Below, piece after piece: positions 1 to 7,934 of a stretch of 23,024 nucleotides of DNA (the stretch's first letter is position 1; the number at the start of each line of letters is the position of its first letter). The notes beneath the pieces are model-generated. The model was not told where the DNA came from. It saw nothing but the letters and a program-made list of their open reading frames with translations, and searched no databases. The stretch is from Peptococcaceae bacterium. GTDB lineage: Bacteria > Bacillota > DSM-12270 > Thermacetogeniales > Thermacetogeniaceae. The position numbers and the translations under genes are program-made. The DNA lies in assembly GCA_003132605.1 (NCBI GenBank), contig PKYJ01000042.1:1-23024 (forward strand), given 5' to 3'.

Positions 1-223
1 CCATCATGTCTCGGTTGAAGAAGTACTATACCGGAACCAAAAGAAAAGCAGGTCTCTTACCCATCGGGCGCACAGCACGCCATTGCAGGCCATCCGTAGA
101 GCCAGGAACTCAGGATGGCTCAGGCCCCTGTCTCGGTATATTTGCGAACGTCAACTAATGTCGTGAAAGATCCCGTCGAAGATGCAAAGTTCGCTCAAAG
201 GCTTGCAAACACTGGCTTTTGAG
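1..223. other. left flank without a recognisable gene
   Basis: I see no supported gene here. A plus-strand frame stays open from the left edge to a stop near 160, but its translation matches nothing I know and has no start signal. The stretch holds a 17-bp repeat shared with the region at 16.2 kb, and a hairpin that touches the stop codon of the DUF1614 gene. Confidence 0.4.
143..159 (+). repeat. 17-bp dispersed repeat, copy 1
   Basis: TGCGAACGTCAACTAAT is identical to 16209-16225 in the same orientation. Weaker similarity continues for about 13 bases (GTGAAAGAT here, GTGACAGAT there). An exact 17-mer pair is not expected by chance in 23 kb, so it may be a trace of an insertion-sequence end or another dispersed element. 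Confidence 0.6.
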
Positions 224-224
224 C
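193..224 (-). terminator. possible hairpin terminator after the DUF1614 gene
   Basis: Ten-base arms (GCTCAAAGGC and GCTTTTGAGC) pair with one imperfect position around a 12-base loop. The hairpin touches the DUF1614 stop codon. There is no good T-tract on the minus strand, so termination here is uncertain. Confidence 0.25.
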
Positions 225-877
225 TATCCTAGAAACGCTGCGATAATGCCTACCAGGAAGATGCCGTCGAAGACCCCGGCCCCCCCGATGCTGACCACCT
301 GCACCCCCAGATTCTGCATCGCCCGCCAGTTCATGAGATCGGCCCCCACCAGGGTACCGATGGTACCGGCCACGTAGGCTATCGGAGCAGCCTGGCCGGG
401 AGGGGCGAGGCCGGTGATCTCCATCAGGAGAGCGGCAGCGGCAGCCACCAACGGCGGGATGAAAGCCGGCATGACGATCCCTACCCCCGGTTGGATGCGG
501 GCCATCAGCTTGGCCACGACAGCTACCAGCAGAAAGGCAATCAGGGTGGGCTCCAGCGGCACCCGCACAAACAGCAGATAGAGGGAAAAGAGAACCGGGA
601 GCCCGGCTCCGCCGACATTGATACAGATCACCTGTTCTTGCACCACCGGGGGATAGTAAAAGAACAGTAAGGGGAAGGGTAGCGCCCTGCGCTCCAGCGT
701 GCCCGCCCGGCGGCGGGACAATGGAATATTGATCAGGCTCCCGATAACACAGGCGGTCAGGAACAAAAAGGCGCCATAGGGAGAGAGACCGAGGCGCGCG
801 AAGGAGAAAGCCGCCACGTTATAAAACAGCAGCATGAGCAGGAAGGGGATCATCAGGATCAGCAAAATGAAGGGCAT
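224..877 (-). CDS. DUF1614 family integral membrane protein
   Basis: This is a multi-span membrane protein of unknown function in the inner membrane. The segments ARLGLSPYGAFLF and GSLINIPLSRR in the first third, followed by repeated hydrophobic spans and a Gly-rich C-terminus (VSIGGAGVFDGIFLVG), are typical of DUF1614. The frame opens upstream at a TTG (928). I prefer the ATG at 877 because AGGAGG lies nine bases before it, giving 217 residues that start just ahead of the first span (MPFILLILMIPFLL). It stands alone on the minus strand, with a possible promoter at 952-980. The family is frequent in Firmicutes and archaea and has no established substrate. The family assignment is from remembered sequence pattern; the function is unknown. 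Confidence 0.8.
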   Translation of the reverse strand: MPFILLILMIPFLLMLLFYNVAAFSFARLGLSPYGAFLFLTACVIGSLINIPLSRRRAGTLERRALPFPLLFFYYPPVVQEQVICINVGGAGLPVLFSLYLLFVRVPLEPTLIAFLLVAVVAKLMARIQPGVGIVMPAFIPPLVAAAAALLMEITGLAPPGQAAPIAYVAGTIGTLVGADLMNWRAMQNLGVQVVSIGGAGVFDGIFLVGIIAAFLG

Positions 878-951
878 CCGGGAGAGCCTCCTATGCTTAT
901 TTTGCACCTGATGGAACACCAAATTCAAGCAGAAGATCCGGGTTCGGGGAA

Positions 952-980
952 AATAATCGGACGCCCCTGATTCTTGCCAA
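952..980 (-). promoter_or_regulatory. possible promoter of the DUF1614 gene
   Basis: On the minus strand TTGGCA (975-980) is followed after 17 bases by ATTATT (952-957). The -35 box is good and the -10 box is poor (three of six). It lies about 75 bases upstream of the preferred start. The rest of 878-1170 shows nothing else I can name. Confidence 0.3.
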
Positions 981-1141
981 ACAGTTTCTAAATTATGTCA
1001 ACTAGACCGGGTAGCCCCAACCTGATTAAAAACACCTCTAACTGAACGCTTTGCGGATGCCAGCAAAGATCCCCGCTGGTATGGGTGCGCATCAGGCCGG
1101 TCCGTCGATCTCCACTCCCCTCTAGTTCAACCCCACGACGT

Positions 1142-1159
1142 AAAAAACCTGCCTGGCAG
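1142..1159 (-). terminator. short terminator-like hairpin after the GT2-like gene
   Basis: Read on the minus strand, a four-base stem (CTGC/GCAG, loop CAG) is followed by G and six T residues, just downstream of the stop codon of the GT2-like gene. The stem is short but the T-tract is good. Confidence 0.35.
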
Positions 1160-1170
1160 ATTGAGGAAGA

Positions 1171-1683
1171 TCATTTTTTTCTATGCACCAGGGTCACCGC
1201 ACAGTGCTCCAGAGGCGCCAGGATCCCCTCCCCCTGCAGCAGCCTCCTTGCCAGTCGACCCACCAGCCAGGGGTTAACCTGCCCGGTAAGGTTGAAGTAG
1301 CTGATCACCTCGCCGTGGCAGGCATGCAATCCAATTTCCAGCGATTGCTCATCCGGACTGCTTTCGATGAAGGTGAAGGCGTTGTTCTTGTTGAGGCGCC
1401 TGAGGATCTCCGGAGTCTCGTCGCTGGAGCCGTCATCGACGATCACCAGATCGAAAGGCGGCAGAGAGGTTTGATAGATGGCCAGGATCTCCCTGACCAG
1501 GCCTTCCATGATGGCAGCCTGGTCACGGACCACGAACAGCAGACTCAGGTAAGGACTTGCCGGGGTATGGCTGCATAGTAGGAGGGCAAGCTGCCAAAAA
1601 AGCAAAATCAGCCCATAGAGAGCCAACCCGCAGATTAAAACCCACAACAGCACCATACCCACGTTGACATCCCCTTCCCCCAT
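1171..1683 (-). CDS. membrane-anchored GT2-like protein, small and lacking the DXD site
   Basis: An N-terminal membrane span (about residues 10-38, rich in Leu/Ile/Val) leads into a GT-A-like domain starting PYLSLLFVVRDQ. The nucleotide-binding signature VIVDDGSSDET follows near residue 81. In family 2 glycosyltransferases a metal-binding DXD normally comes about 40-50 residues later. Here that place reads SYFNLTGQVNPW, and the protein ends at about 170 residues, short of a full enzyme. It may therefore be a degenerate or regulatory glycosyltransferase rather than an active one. Start is uncertain: TTG (1686), ATG (1683), or GTG at 1662, which has AAGGGGA seven bases before it. A weak terminator follows. 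Fold assignment is from the sequence; loss of activity is inferred. Confidence 0.65.
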   Translation of the reverse strand: MGEGDVNVGMVLLWVLICGLALYGLILLFWQLALLLCSHTPASPYLSLLFVVRDQAAIMEGLVREILAIYQTSLPPFDLVIVDDGSSDETPEILRRLNKNNAFTFIESSPDEQSLEIGLHACHGEVISYFNLTGQVNPWLVGRLARRLLQGEGILAPLEHCAVTLVHRKK

Positions 1684-1796
1684 CAATATATGCGGGGAGG
1701 AAAAACGGGGTTAAATCTTGGCCGTCCGCCTTTTAATGACAATTGTGGATGTGACTGGTGAGTTCTTGCACTCCAATGCTTTCAGGCCGAAGCACC

Positions 1797-1825
1797 TCAC
1801 CACTTAAACCAGCTTCTCATATAAT
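1797..1825 (+). promoter_or_regulatory. possible promoter of the phospholipase C-like gene
   Basis: A perfect TATAAT at 1820-1825 lies about 50 bases before the preferred start at 1878. The -35 position, 17 bases upstream, reads TCACCA and is poor, so the call rests mainly on the -10 box and its placement. Confidence 0.35.
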
Positions 1826-1877
1826 GTAGAGATGGAACCTCTCCGGGTCCCACGATCCTGTGGTATGGGGCGCGCAT

Positions 1878-3551
1878 ATGAAACATTTCCTCAAAATATT
1901 AAAAAATGCGTTACTTTTGATTATTTTCCCCGTGCTGTGGTGGGGACCTATGGTTCACCCCCACATAAACAGATTGGCCTTGAGAAAAGCAGAAAAAGAG
2001 CTGGCAAGCGGAAACGCCGGCCTCAATGAAGACCTGATCAGAAGGCTCGAAGCCAACGAAGAAACCTTTATTTTTGCCGGCAACAGTGCGGATGCCATAT
2101 CGATGAACCATATTTTGAATAATGTCTCGGTGTATGACTATGCACACAATGCAATTCCCGATACCTTCGAGGGAAGCCCTCAATTTGGGCAGGCTCTGAT
2201 CGACGAATGGCGACAGGCGTACGACGGTCAAAGAGATGCAAGATACTCTGACAGGGACTTCGCGGTAGCCTGTGGCTGGCTGGCGCACCAGTTGGCCGAC
2301 TGGTATCCCCATTATGCATCGACTGATGGTTCGGGCAGACTGGTCGGCGCCGGGCGCCAGTCGGGCGATGGGATAAAAATATTTTCAGGGCTTGCAAACT
2401 CGCACCGAGTTTTGGGAACCGATTATTACCCTGAAATATTGAACAAATATGAAGTGATCGATCATGCCTTGATCGAGCTTTTTTACGATTTGCTGACCTT
2501 GCAAGATCACCGGAAAGAGCTAAAAAAAAATCATGTTGAGTTTTTTGACGTTAAAGATAATCGCTGCCTGCTTACCGCAACGTCAGAAAGATACATCGGA
2601 AAAGCCGCCCGCATTCCTCCGGAAATAATCAATGAGTTATGGAAAACTCACAATTTTGTGATCAGAGGTCTGCGGTCTTTGCTCAAGTTTTTATCTATAG
2701 TGAGACCAGGTACTGTTTCCGCAATCAGAAACACTATCGACCCCAAGATCACCGGCGCCACGGACTATATTTCACTTTCCGCCGACCATGTCGTCAATGG
2801 CCTGTTTAGCTTGTCTTACAATGAAATCAACAGGAGAGCGGCAGAAAACCTGCTAGCCAAGGATGTGGCAAATAATATTTCAGTCAAAAAACCCGGCCAC
2901 CTTTTGTATCCCATTTTAAGGGAACTGGGGATTTTCGCCGACATGCACAAGGCATTTCTATTTCCTGAACAATTTTACTGGACATCTAAAATGCATGGCG
3001 GCATTGTCTTTGAAAATTTGGTTTCATTCCTGGATAACCACAAAAAAATAGCCTATACACAGAGGAATCATGACGCAGAAGCGCTCTTGTGTTTCTTGAG
3101 CGAACTCATATTGAGGGATCATCAGGACCTTTCGGTTCCTCTGGAGCATTTCAGGCAGACAGTGCGCCCCGTGATCGAGTTTGATGCCGCAGGTGGCTCT
3201 GAAGAAGAAAACCTGAAACAAATGCTCAGGTCGCGCCGGCTTACACTCAGGTTCATACCGGCCACATCCCCCGTGCATCCTGAAGATAACAAGCTGCTGC
3301 ACAGAAACCAACTGAATTTCAAAATTGACGGATACGATGTCTCGCTGATACCGGAATCCTATCTTCTAACGGAAAGCTGGGAAGGCAAAGTACTTACATT
3401 GACCTGTTATCTCTTAAAACCGCCAAGAATGGGAGTGCATAATCTTTTTGTCGATATCTCTGATCAAGGCGGGACATCTGCACGTTACCTGGAATTCGAA
3501 TTCGAGTTCAGGAAAAGCGCTACCGGAATGTATAAACTGATCGCCCCTTAA
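1878..3551 (+). CDS. zinc-dependent phospholipase C-like protein with N-terminal anchor or signal
   Basis: A 557-residue protein. A Lys-containing start and hydrophobic stretch (ALLLIIFPVLWW, residues 11-22) suggest export or membrane anchoring. The next 150 residues resemble zinc-dependent phospholipase C/S1-P1 nuclease-fold proteins: His27 and His29 in MVHPHINRLAL, His78, Asp87/His90, and an H-x3-D-x3-H set in WLAHQLADWYPH (His137, Asp141, His145) as candidate zinc ligands. The last 110 residues look beta-rich. GTG at 1860 would add six residues; ATG 1878 is preferred because it opens a conventional signal-like N-terminus. It is the only plus-strand gene in the left 15 kb, and by eye it is more AT-rich than its neighbours, which hints at acquisition. 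The enzyme class is a family-level inference; the substrate is unknown. Confidence 0.6.
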   Translation: MKHFLKILKNALLLIIFPVLWWGPMVHPHINRLALRKAEKELASGNAGLNEDLIRRLEANEETFIFAGNSADAISMNHILNNVSVYDYAHNAIPDTFEGSPQFGQALIDEWRQAYDGQRDARYSDRDFAVACGWLAHQLADWYPHYASTDGSGRLVGAGRQSGDGIKIFSGLANSHRVLGTDYYPEILNKYEVIDHALIELFYDLLTLQDHRKELKKNHVEFFDVKDNRCLLTATSERYIGKAARIPPEIINELWKTHNFVIRGLRSLLKFLSIVRPGTVSAIRNTIDPKITGATDYISLSADHVVNGLFSLSYNEINRRAAENLLAKDVANNISVKKPGHLLYPILRELGIFADMHKAFLFPEQFYWTSKMHGGIVFENLVSFLDNHKKIAYTQRNHDAEALLCFLSELILRDHQDLSVPLEHFRQTVRPVIEFDAAGGSEEENLKQMLRSRRLTLRFIPATSPVHPEDNKLLHRNQLNFKIDGYDVSLIPESYLLTESWEGKVLTLTCYLLKPPRMGVHNLFVDISDQGGTSARYLEFEFEFRKSATGMYKLIAP

Positions 3552-3620
3552 AAAGGGCCTCAAGGCAGACAAAGGCAAGCATCCTCGAGGTTCGAGATTA
3601 GAGGTTCGAAGATATCTGAA

Positions 3621-3641
3621 CCCCCCACCTGTAGAGGTGGG
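3621..3641. terminator. GC-rich hairpin between convergent genes
   Basis: CCCACCT-GTAG-AGGTGGG forms a perfect seven-base stem between the converging phospholipase-like and response-regulator genes. Neither strand has a T-tract, so it is either a weak bidirectional terminator or a relic of an insertion-sequence end. A nine-base direct repeat (GAGGTTCGA at 3587 and 3601) lies just to its left. Confidence 0.35.
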
Positions 3642-3663
3642 AACATCAAAGCGAAGTTATATA

Positions 3664-4314
3664 TTAAACCTCGACCATCCGCTTTTTAATGGCAAAGATG
3701 GCGGCCTGAGTGCGGCCATCCACCTTCAGTTTCCTGAAAATGCTGGTGATATGGTTCTTGACGGTTTTCTCGCTGATGAACAGCTTGTGGGCGATGTTCT
3801 TGTTGGACTCACCCTGGGCAATGAGGCCGAGCACCTCTTTTTCCCTTTCGGTAAGCATGCTGATCTCGTCATCCTTGCGCACCGGCATGCTCAACCGGTT
3901 GTATTCCCCCAGCAGACGGCTGGTGACTATCGGGTGAAAGGCCGGGCGGCCCTCGTAGACGGTATGGATGGCTTTCAGCAACTCGTCCGGTTCCACATCT
4001 TTCAACAGGTAACCGCTGGCGCCGGCCCGGATGACTTCCAGCATGTCGTCATCATCAGCAACAGTGAGAATGATGATCCTGATCTCCGGGAACTCCCGTC
4101 GGATCACGCGGCTAGCCTCAACACCGTCGGTGCCCGGCATTTTCAAATCCATCAGGATCACATTAGGATCCAGGATGCGCGTCTTGTTGATGGCCCCCTG
4201 GCCGTCCCCGACCTCTCCAACAACCTTTATCTGCGGGTCCATCTCCAGTATCCGGCGCAGCCCTTCTCTGATTAGAGGATGATCGTCGGCTATCAGAATC
4301 CGAATTCCATCCAA
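3664..4314 (-). CDS. NarL/FixJ-family response regulator (DegU-like)
   Basis: A cytoplasmic two-component transcription regulator of 216 residues, the usual length for this family. The receiver domain (about 1-120) has the acidic pair Asp10-Asp11, the phosphoacceptor Asp56 in LMDLKMPG, Thr84 and Lys105, so it should be phosphorylatable. After a linker, a LuxR-type helix-turn-helix (about 148-212: LTEREKEVLGLIAQGESNKN and ISEKTVKNHI) binds DNA. It lies 13 bases downstream of the histidine kinase gene on the same strand and must be its partner. Overall it resembles DegU and LiaR regulators of Firmicutes. The target genes cannot be read from this window. Confidence 0.93.
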   Translation of the reverse strand: MDGIRILIADDHPLIREGLRRILEMDPQIKVVGEVGDGQGAINKTRILDPNVILMDLKMPGTDGVEASRVIRREFPEIRIIILTVADDDDMLEVIRAGASGYLLKDVEPDELLKAIHTVYEGRPAFHPIVTSRLLGEYNRLSMPVRKDDEISMLTEREKEVLGLIAQGESNKNIAHKLFISEKTVKNHITSIFRKLKVDGRTQAAIFAIKKRMVEV

Positions 4315-4327
4315 GCGCCTCTACCCC

Positions 4328-5293
4328 CTATTCTATCGGAATAGTAACAATTACCCGGGTACCTTGCCCGGGAGCGGTTGTGATCTGCAGCGCCCCGTCC
4401 AGCAACTGAGCCCGCTCCCGCATATTCATCAAGCCATAGTGCCCGTTGTTGGCTGCCACTTCCTGCAGGTCGAACCCCTTGCCCTCGTCGAAGATATGCA
4501 CGGCTACCTGGTGCTCTTCCAGTTCCAGGTTGACCTGGGCATGGTCTGAACAGGAGTGCTTGTAGGTGTTGTTCAACGCTTCCTGAACGATCCTGAATAG
4601 GGCGCCGATCACCTGGGTGCCGAGGCGCCGTTCCTGGCCCGAGCAATTGAACTCCACTCGTAAGCCGTACCGCTCCTGGTATTCATCAATCAACCGGTGC
4701 AGCCCGGATACCAGTCCCTTGTCCAGGTCCTTTGACTGCAGGTCGAAGAGGATCTTACGGATCTCTACCAAGCTGCTGCGAATAGTTTCCTTCAGGCTCT
4801 GCAACTCGTCCTGAACGACTGTCGACCCTCCGGCCAACTGTTGTTCGCAGAACACTGCCCTGAGCAACAGGTTGGCCAGGGCCTGGGCTGGGCCGTCGTG
4901 GATCTCCCGGGCAATCCGGTGCCGTTCGTTGTCGAGCATCCTGACCGCCAGTTGGCCGGCTTTTTTGCGGCCCGGCCAGTCATCTGCCATGTCCGCACCC
5001 GGCACCGATCCCTGCAGGCACTGCAGGGCTAATCCAAACCTGGTCAATAGCATGTCCGCCTGTTCTGCAACCTGTTCCAGGCTCTGGCGTTCTGCATCCG
5101 GCAGATCCGGTCTTCTTTCCTGGAAACCGTCAGAAGCTGCTGTTTCCCGTGCTGCAAGCGTCTCCGGCACGGGCTGCAGGCGCTCCAGTTCACCGTGCGC
5201 CGCCTCGGCTATGCCGAAGATCTCCTGCCGTCCTTCTTCGACTGCAACCAGGGTTCTTCTAACAAACCGGTTCAGCGACCGTAAACCTGCCAT
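4328..5293 (-). CDS. soluble sensor histidine kinase, HisKA_3/HATPase type (DegS-like)
   Basis: A 321-residue kinase without membrane spans. The first 120 residues are Glu/Ala/Leu-rich and probably helical, a cytoplasmic sensing region like that of DegS. The dimerisation/phosphoacceptor helix contains RHRIAREIHDGPAQALANLL with His132. The ATPase domain shows an N box (IVQEALNNTYKHS, near 236-248), a G1 box (DEGKGF, 269-274) and GLMNMRERA (287-295). The frame opens upstream at a TTG (5386). I prefer ATG 5293, preceded by a GGGGG/AAGG stretch at proper distance. It forms an operon with the response regulator 13 bases downstream. The signal it senses is not evident. Confidence 0.9.
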   Translation of the reverse strand: MAGLRSLNRFVRRTLVAVEEGRQEIFGIAEAAHGELERLQPVPETLAARETAASDGFQERRPDLPDAERQSLEQVAEQADMLLTRFGLALQCLQGSVPGADMADDWPGRKKAGQLAVRMLDNERHRIAREIHDGPAQALANLLLRAVFCEQQLAGGSTVVQDELQSLKETIRSSLVEIRKILFDLQSKDLDKGLVSGLHRLIDEYQERYGLRVEFNCSGQERRLGTQVIGALFRIVQEALNNTYKHSCSDHAQVNLELEEHQVAVHIFDEGKGFDLQEVAANNGHYGLMNMRERAQLLDGALQITTAPGQGTRVIVTIPIE

Positions 5294-5432
5294 GCCTTGA
5301 CCCCCGTCTCTCAAGCAACCCGGTTGCAACAGCGCCGTAAACAAGCTTTTTGGTGCATTTCGACAATACGTTGAATAATCCTGCAAATAGCATGGAAAAT
5401 TGGTACTATTTTTATAAATTTTTTGGGTTCAT

Positions 5433-5458
5433 GTGCCTAGGACCTTAGGGTCAGGCAC
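5433..5458. other. hairpin between the phosphohexomutase and kinase genes
   Basis: GTGCCT and AGGCAC, with an inner GACC/GGTC extension and a TTAG loop, form a ten-pair stem with a two-base bulge. It lies just after the phosphohexomutase stop codon. Neither strand has a following T-tract, so it may stabilise the mRNA end rather than be a classical terminator. Confidence 0.4.
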
Positions 5459-5466
5459 TGGAGGGT

Positions 5467-6897
5467 TCAGATACCCAAGGCTTGGCGAGCACTCAACTGC
5501 AGACTGTGCAAGCTTTCCGGGTCAGGCGCCTCGGCATAAATGCGAAACAGGGGCTCAGTGCCGGAGGCCCGTACCAGTACCCAACTGCCATCCTCCAAAA
5601 TCAGCTTGACACCGTCTCTGGTGTTCCTTTCCAGCACACACTGCCCGTCCAGGTCCTGGGGCGCCCACTGCTGCAGGCGTTCCAGGCAAGCATCCATATC
5701 CTCCTGGGGGCGCCGCATGTCCAGTCGTCCACTCACCAGCCTGCCGTGCTGCTGCTGGATCTCTTCCCGGTAAGCCCGGAGAGACTTGCTCCGGAAGGAG
5801 ACCATCTCCACCACCAGGGCCAGGGCCAGAATCCCATCCTTCTCCGGAATGTGTCCCTGGATGCTCAAGCCGCCGCTCTCTTCACCGCCCAGGATGCTGC
5901 GGTGCTTGATCAGCGATTGGCTGATATATTTGAAACCTACGGGTGTTTCCACTACCGGCAGGCCGTAGTCGTCGGCGATCCGGTCGATCATGTGGGTGGT
6001 GGCCACGGTGCGAGTCACCGCCCCACGCCAGTTCCGGTATTCTGTAAGATAGTGCAGCAGCATGTAGATGACTTCGTTGGGACTTATATAACTGCCATCC
6101 CGGTCAATCACCCCGAACCGGTCGGCGTCTCCATCCAGGGCCAATCCCAAGTCGGCCTGCTCCTGCATCACCGCCCGCTTCAGATCGACCAGGCCCGCCG
6201 CGCCCAGAGGGCACCCGGGCTCCGGAAGCTGCCCGCCGCAGAGGATGTCCCGGTAACCGTGAATGGTCTCGATTTTGCTGCACCCCTCCCGCAGCAGGTC
6301 CTCCAGGTAGCCGATCCCGGCCCCCCACATCGGGTCGATCACCACCCGCAACTGCCCGCGGCAGATGTTGCTGTACTTAAGTATATTTTGCAGGTGAGCC
6401 AGGTAGGCCGGCTTCGGGTCAAACTGGCGGACCAGGCCGCGCTCCTGGGCCGCCTTGAGAGGCAGCAGTTTTACATCAGCGTCCACCAACCGGTCAAGGT
6501 GCGTCTCAATAGCACCAATAATCTCTGGGACCGCAGGCCCAGCATACTCCGGGACAAACTTGATCCCATTGTACTCCGGAGGGTTGTGGCTGGCGGTGAT
6601 CATCACCGCCCCTGCGGTTCCCAGGTCCTTGACGGCATAAGCAGTCACCGGCGTCGGCGTGGCCGCTCCAGTCAACCAGGCAGGGATCCCGTTGCCGGCC
6701 AACACCTCGGCCACTGCAGCCGCAAAGTGTTCTGACTGGAACCGGTTATCGTAGCCGATCACCAGACCGCGCCCGGCAAGCCCGGTTCCGGCCACGTACC
6801 GGACAATCGCCTGGGTCACCAGGCGGACATTGGCAAAAGTAAACTCATCGGCTATACGTGCGCGCCAGCCATCAGTCCCAAAGCGGATCGCACTCAT
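5467..6897 (-). CDS. phosphoglucomutase/phosphomannomutase family protein
   Basis: A cytoplasmic alpha-D-phosphohexomutase interconverting hexose 6-phosphate and 1-phosphate; the product could feed GalU, encoded 2.3 kb upstream. From ATG 6897 it is 476 residues. It starts SAIRFGTDGWRA and has the phosphoserine loop TASHNPPEYNG (Ser103), the metal loop DGDADRFG, the sugar-binding loop GGEESGG and the C-terminal phosphate loop RASGTEPLFRIY. All four functional loops are intact. The frame could open at GTG 6936, but that codon lies inside a 34-bp palindrome, and a good AAAGGAG sits between the two starts, 12 bases before 6897. Whether glucose or mannose is preferred cannot be told from the sequence. 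Confidence 0.93.
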   Translation of the reverse strand: MSAIRFGTDGWRARIADEFTFANVRLVTQAIVRYVAGTGLAGRGLVIGYDNRFQSEHFAAAVAEVLAGNGIPAWLTGAATPTPVTAYAVKDLGTAGAVMITASHNPPEYNGIKFVPEYAGPAVPEIIGAIETHLDRLVDADVKLLPLKAAQERGLVRQFDPKPAYLAHLQNILKYSNICRGQLRVVIDPMWGAGIGYLEDLLREGCSKIETIHGYRDILCGGQLPEPGCPLGAAGLVDLKRAVMQEQADLGLALDGDADRFGVIDRDGSYISPNEVIYMLLHYLTEYRNWRGAVTRTVATTHMIDRIADDYGLPVVETPVGFKYISQSLIKHRSILGGEESGGLSIQGHIPEKDGILALALVVEMVSFRSKSLRAYREEIQQQHGRLVSGRLDMRRPQEDMDACLERLQQWAPQDLDGQCVLERNTRDGVKLILEDGSWVLVRASGTEPLFRIYAEAPDPESLHSLQLSARQALGI

Positions 6898-6923
6898 GAA
6901 TGATGTTTGCTCCTTTCCTTGAT

Positions 6924-6957
6924 TGTTCCTCAGCACTGAATTCAGTACTGAGGAACA
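6924..6957. promoter_or_regulatory. 34-bp palindrome upstream of the phosphohexomutase gene
   Basis: The two halves pair at every position but one, and on the minus-strand RNA that position is a G-U pair. The centre is CTGAATTCAG and the arms end in GTTCCTCAG/CTGAGGAAC. It lies about 27 bases before the preferred start, so it could be a repressor operator or a 5'-UTR hairpin. A second GC-rich hairpin (CCCCGCG/CGCGGGG, 6964-6990) is just upstream in the same leader. Confidence 0.7.
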
Positions 6958-7060
6958 TCGTTACCCCGCGCCCCGCTTGCATGCGCGGGGTTTCGTGTTG
7001 TCGAGCCAATTTAAAGAGTGCTATTACATTTTACTACAAACGGGAGTCGGGAGTCTGTTC

Positions 7061-7100
7061 AAAAATAAAAAGCGCCCCCTATACTAAATCGGCAGCGCTT
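7061..7100 (-). terminator. Rho-independent terminator of the DUF421 gene
   Basis: On the minus strand AAGCGCTGCC pairs with GGGGGCGCTT (ten positions, one G-G mismatch) around an 11-base loop and is followed by TTTATTTTT. It is about 60 bases downstream of the DUF421 stop codon. Confidence 0.7.
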
Positions 7101-7154
7101 GTTCAACTGGGTCTTGGCTTCAGAGGGGTTCAACTGGCTCTAAGCTTCAGTGGG
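7101..7154. repeat. 27-bp imperfect tandem duplication
   Basis: Two adjacent 27-base units start GTTCAACTGG and agree at 23 of 27 positions. They lie between the DUF421 stop codon and its terminator. No coding or regulatory role is apparent. Confidence 0.7.
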
Positions 7155-7161
7155 GGAAAAG

Positions 7162-7881
7162 TTAACGGTCCGATATCTGAGTTGCCTGCAGACCGTCCAC
7201 TTTCTTGTCAACATACAGGTTGCCCTGGGTGTCCAGGCTGGCCAACATGATCTCCTTGGGCGAATGGATCCCCTGCCGCTCCAGTTCGTGGATCAACCAG
7301 GCCTCGTCCAGGTTGTTCTGCTGCAGGTTCTGATAGATTATCGCACCGTCGACGATCACCTCGCTGGACAAGCCTTCGTAGCCGGTGGGAATCTTCAGGT
7401 CTTCCCTGGTCACCGGTTGCTTATGGGATTTCCGCAGCACGCTCAACTGGCCGTTAGACTCCAGCACTGCAAACTCGACGTCGGCGACGTTAAATACCCC
7501 CTGGGTGCGCAGTTGTAGCAGCAGGTCGTCGATATTGTAACGGCAACGGGCCATATTTTTGGCTAGAATCTTGCCGTTCTGGATCACCAAGGTGGGCTCC
7601 CCCTCCAACAGCTTGCGGGCCGCCCGGTTTTTCAGAGAAACGTAGCCCATCAGAAAGGTCAGGGCGGCAAATATCACCAAGGCCGTGAGGATCACCCAAG
7701 GGCTGATGATCGTGATAGTAGCCATGTCTGCTGCCAGTGACCCGATGGTGATGCCCGTCACATACTCGTAGAAGGTCAACTCGCCCATCTGTTCCTTGTC
7801 CAGAATCCGGGTCACCAGCAGGATGGCAAAGAATGCAAGCACTGTGCGCAGTGCTACATTGAAGTAGATTGTATCCGGCAA
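7162..7881 (-). CDS. DUF421 (YetF-type) membrane protein
   Basis: An inner-membrane protein of about 239 residues. Three N-terminal hydrophobic spans (about 6-27, 40-56 and 60-80 from the preferred start) include FNVALRTVLAFFAILLVTRI and YVTGITIGSLAADMA. They are followed by the soluble DUF421 domain with GEPTLVIQNGKIL, DDLLLQLRTQGVFNVADVEFA and a YetF-type C-terminal region. DUF421 proteins have been linked to spore membrane properties in Bacillus; whether that applies here is inference. The frame opens at GTG 7890. I prefer TTG 7881, which has GGGAG eight bases upstream. A 42-codon gene lies 53 bases upstream on the same strand and a strong terminator follows. Confidence 0.85.
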   Translation of the reverse strand: MPDTIYFNVALRTVLAFFAILLVTRILDKEQMGELTFYEYVTGITIGSLAADMATITIISPWVILTALVIFAALTFLMGYVSLKNRAARKLLEGEPTLVIQNGKILAKNMARCRYNIDDLLLQLRTQGVFNVADVEFAVLESNGQLSVLRKSHKQPVTREDLKIPTGYEGLSSEVIVDGAIIYQNLQQNNLDEAWLIHELERQGIHSPKEIMLASLDTQGNLYVDKKVDGLQATQISDR

Positions 7882-7934
7882 GGTCAACACTCCCGTTTAT
7901 TCAAGTGCCGGGCACGGTGCCACTGACTTACTAT

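Noticed and set aside
1183..1578. 131-codon plus-strand frame opposite the GT2-like gene
   Set aside because: The minus-strand frame has the GT-A signature and a membrane span; this one has neither.
3637..4275. 212-codon frame on the plus strand
   Set aside because: Antisense to the response regulator, whose residues Asp56, Thr84 and Lys105 are in place. There is no ribosome binding site and no family resemblance.
5482..6735. Long open frame (417 codons) on the plus strand
   Set aside because: It lies entirely antisense to the phosphohexomutase gene, which has all its catalytic loops. The plus-strand product is Gln/His/Pro-rich without domains, the usual shadow of a high-GC gene.
6964..6990. 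Rho-independent terminator on the plus strand
   Set aside because: The GC-rich stem is followed by TTTCGTGTT rather than a T-run, and no plus-strand gene lies upstream. Treated as part of the phosphohexomutase leader.
7101..7154. CRISPR-like repeat
   Set aside because: Only two adjacent units with four mismatches and no spacers; a plain tandem duplication.
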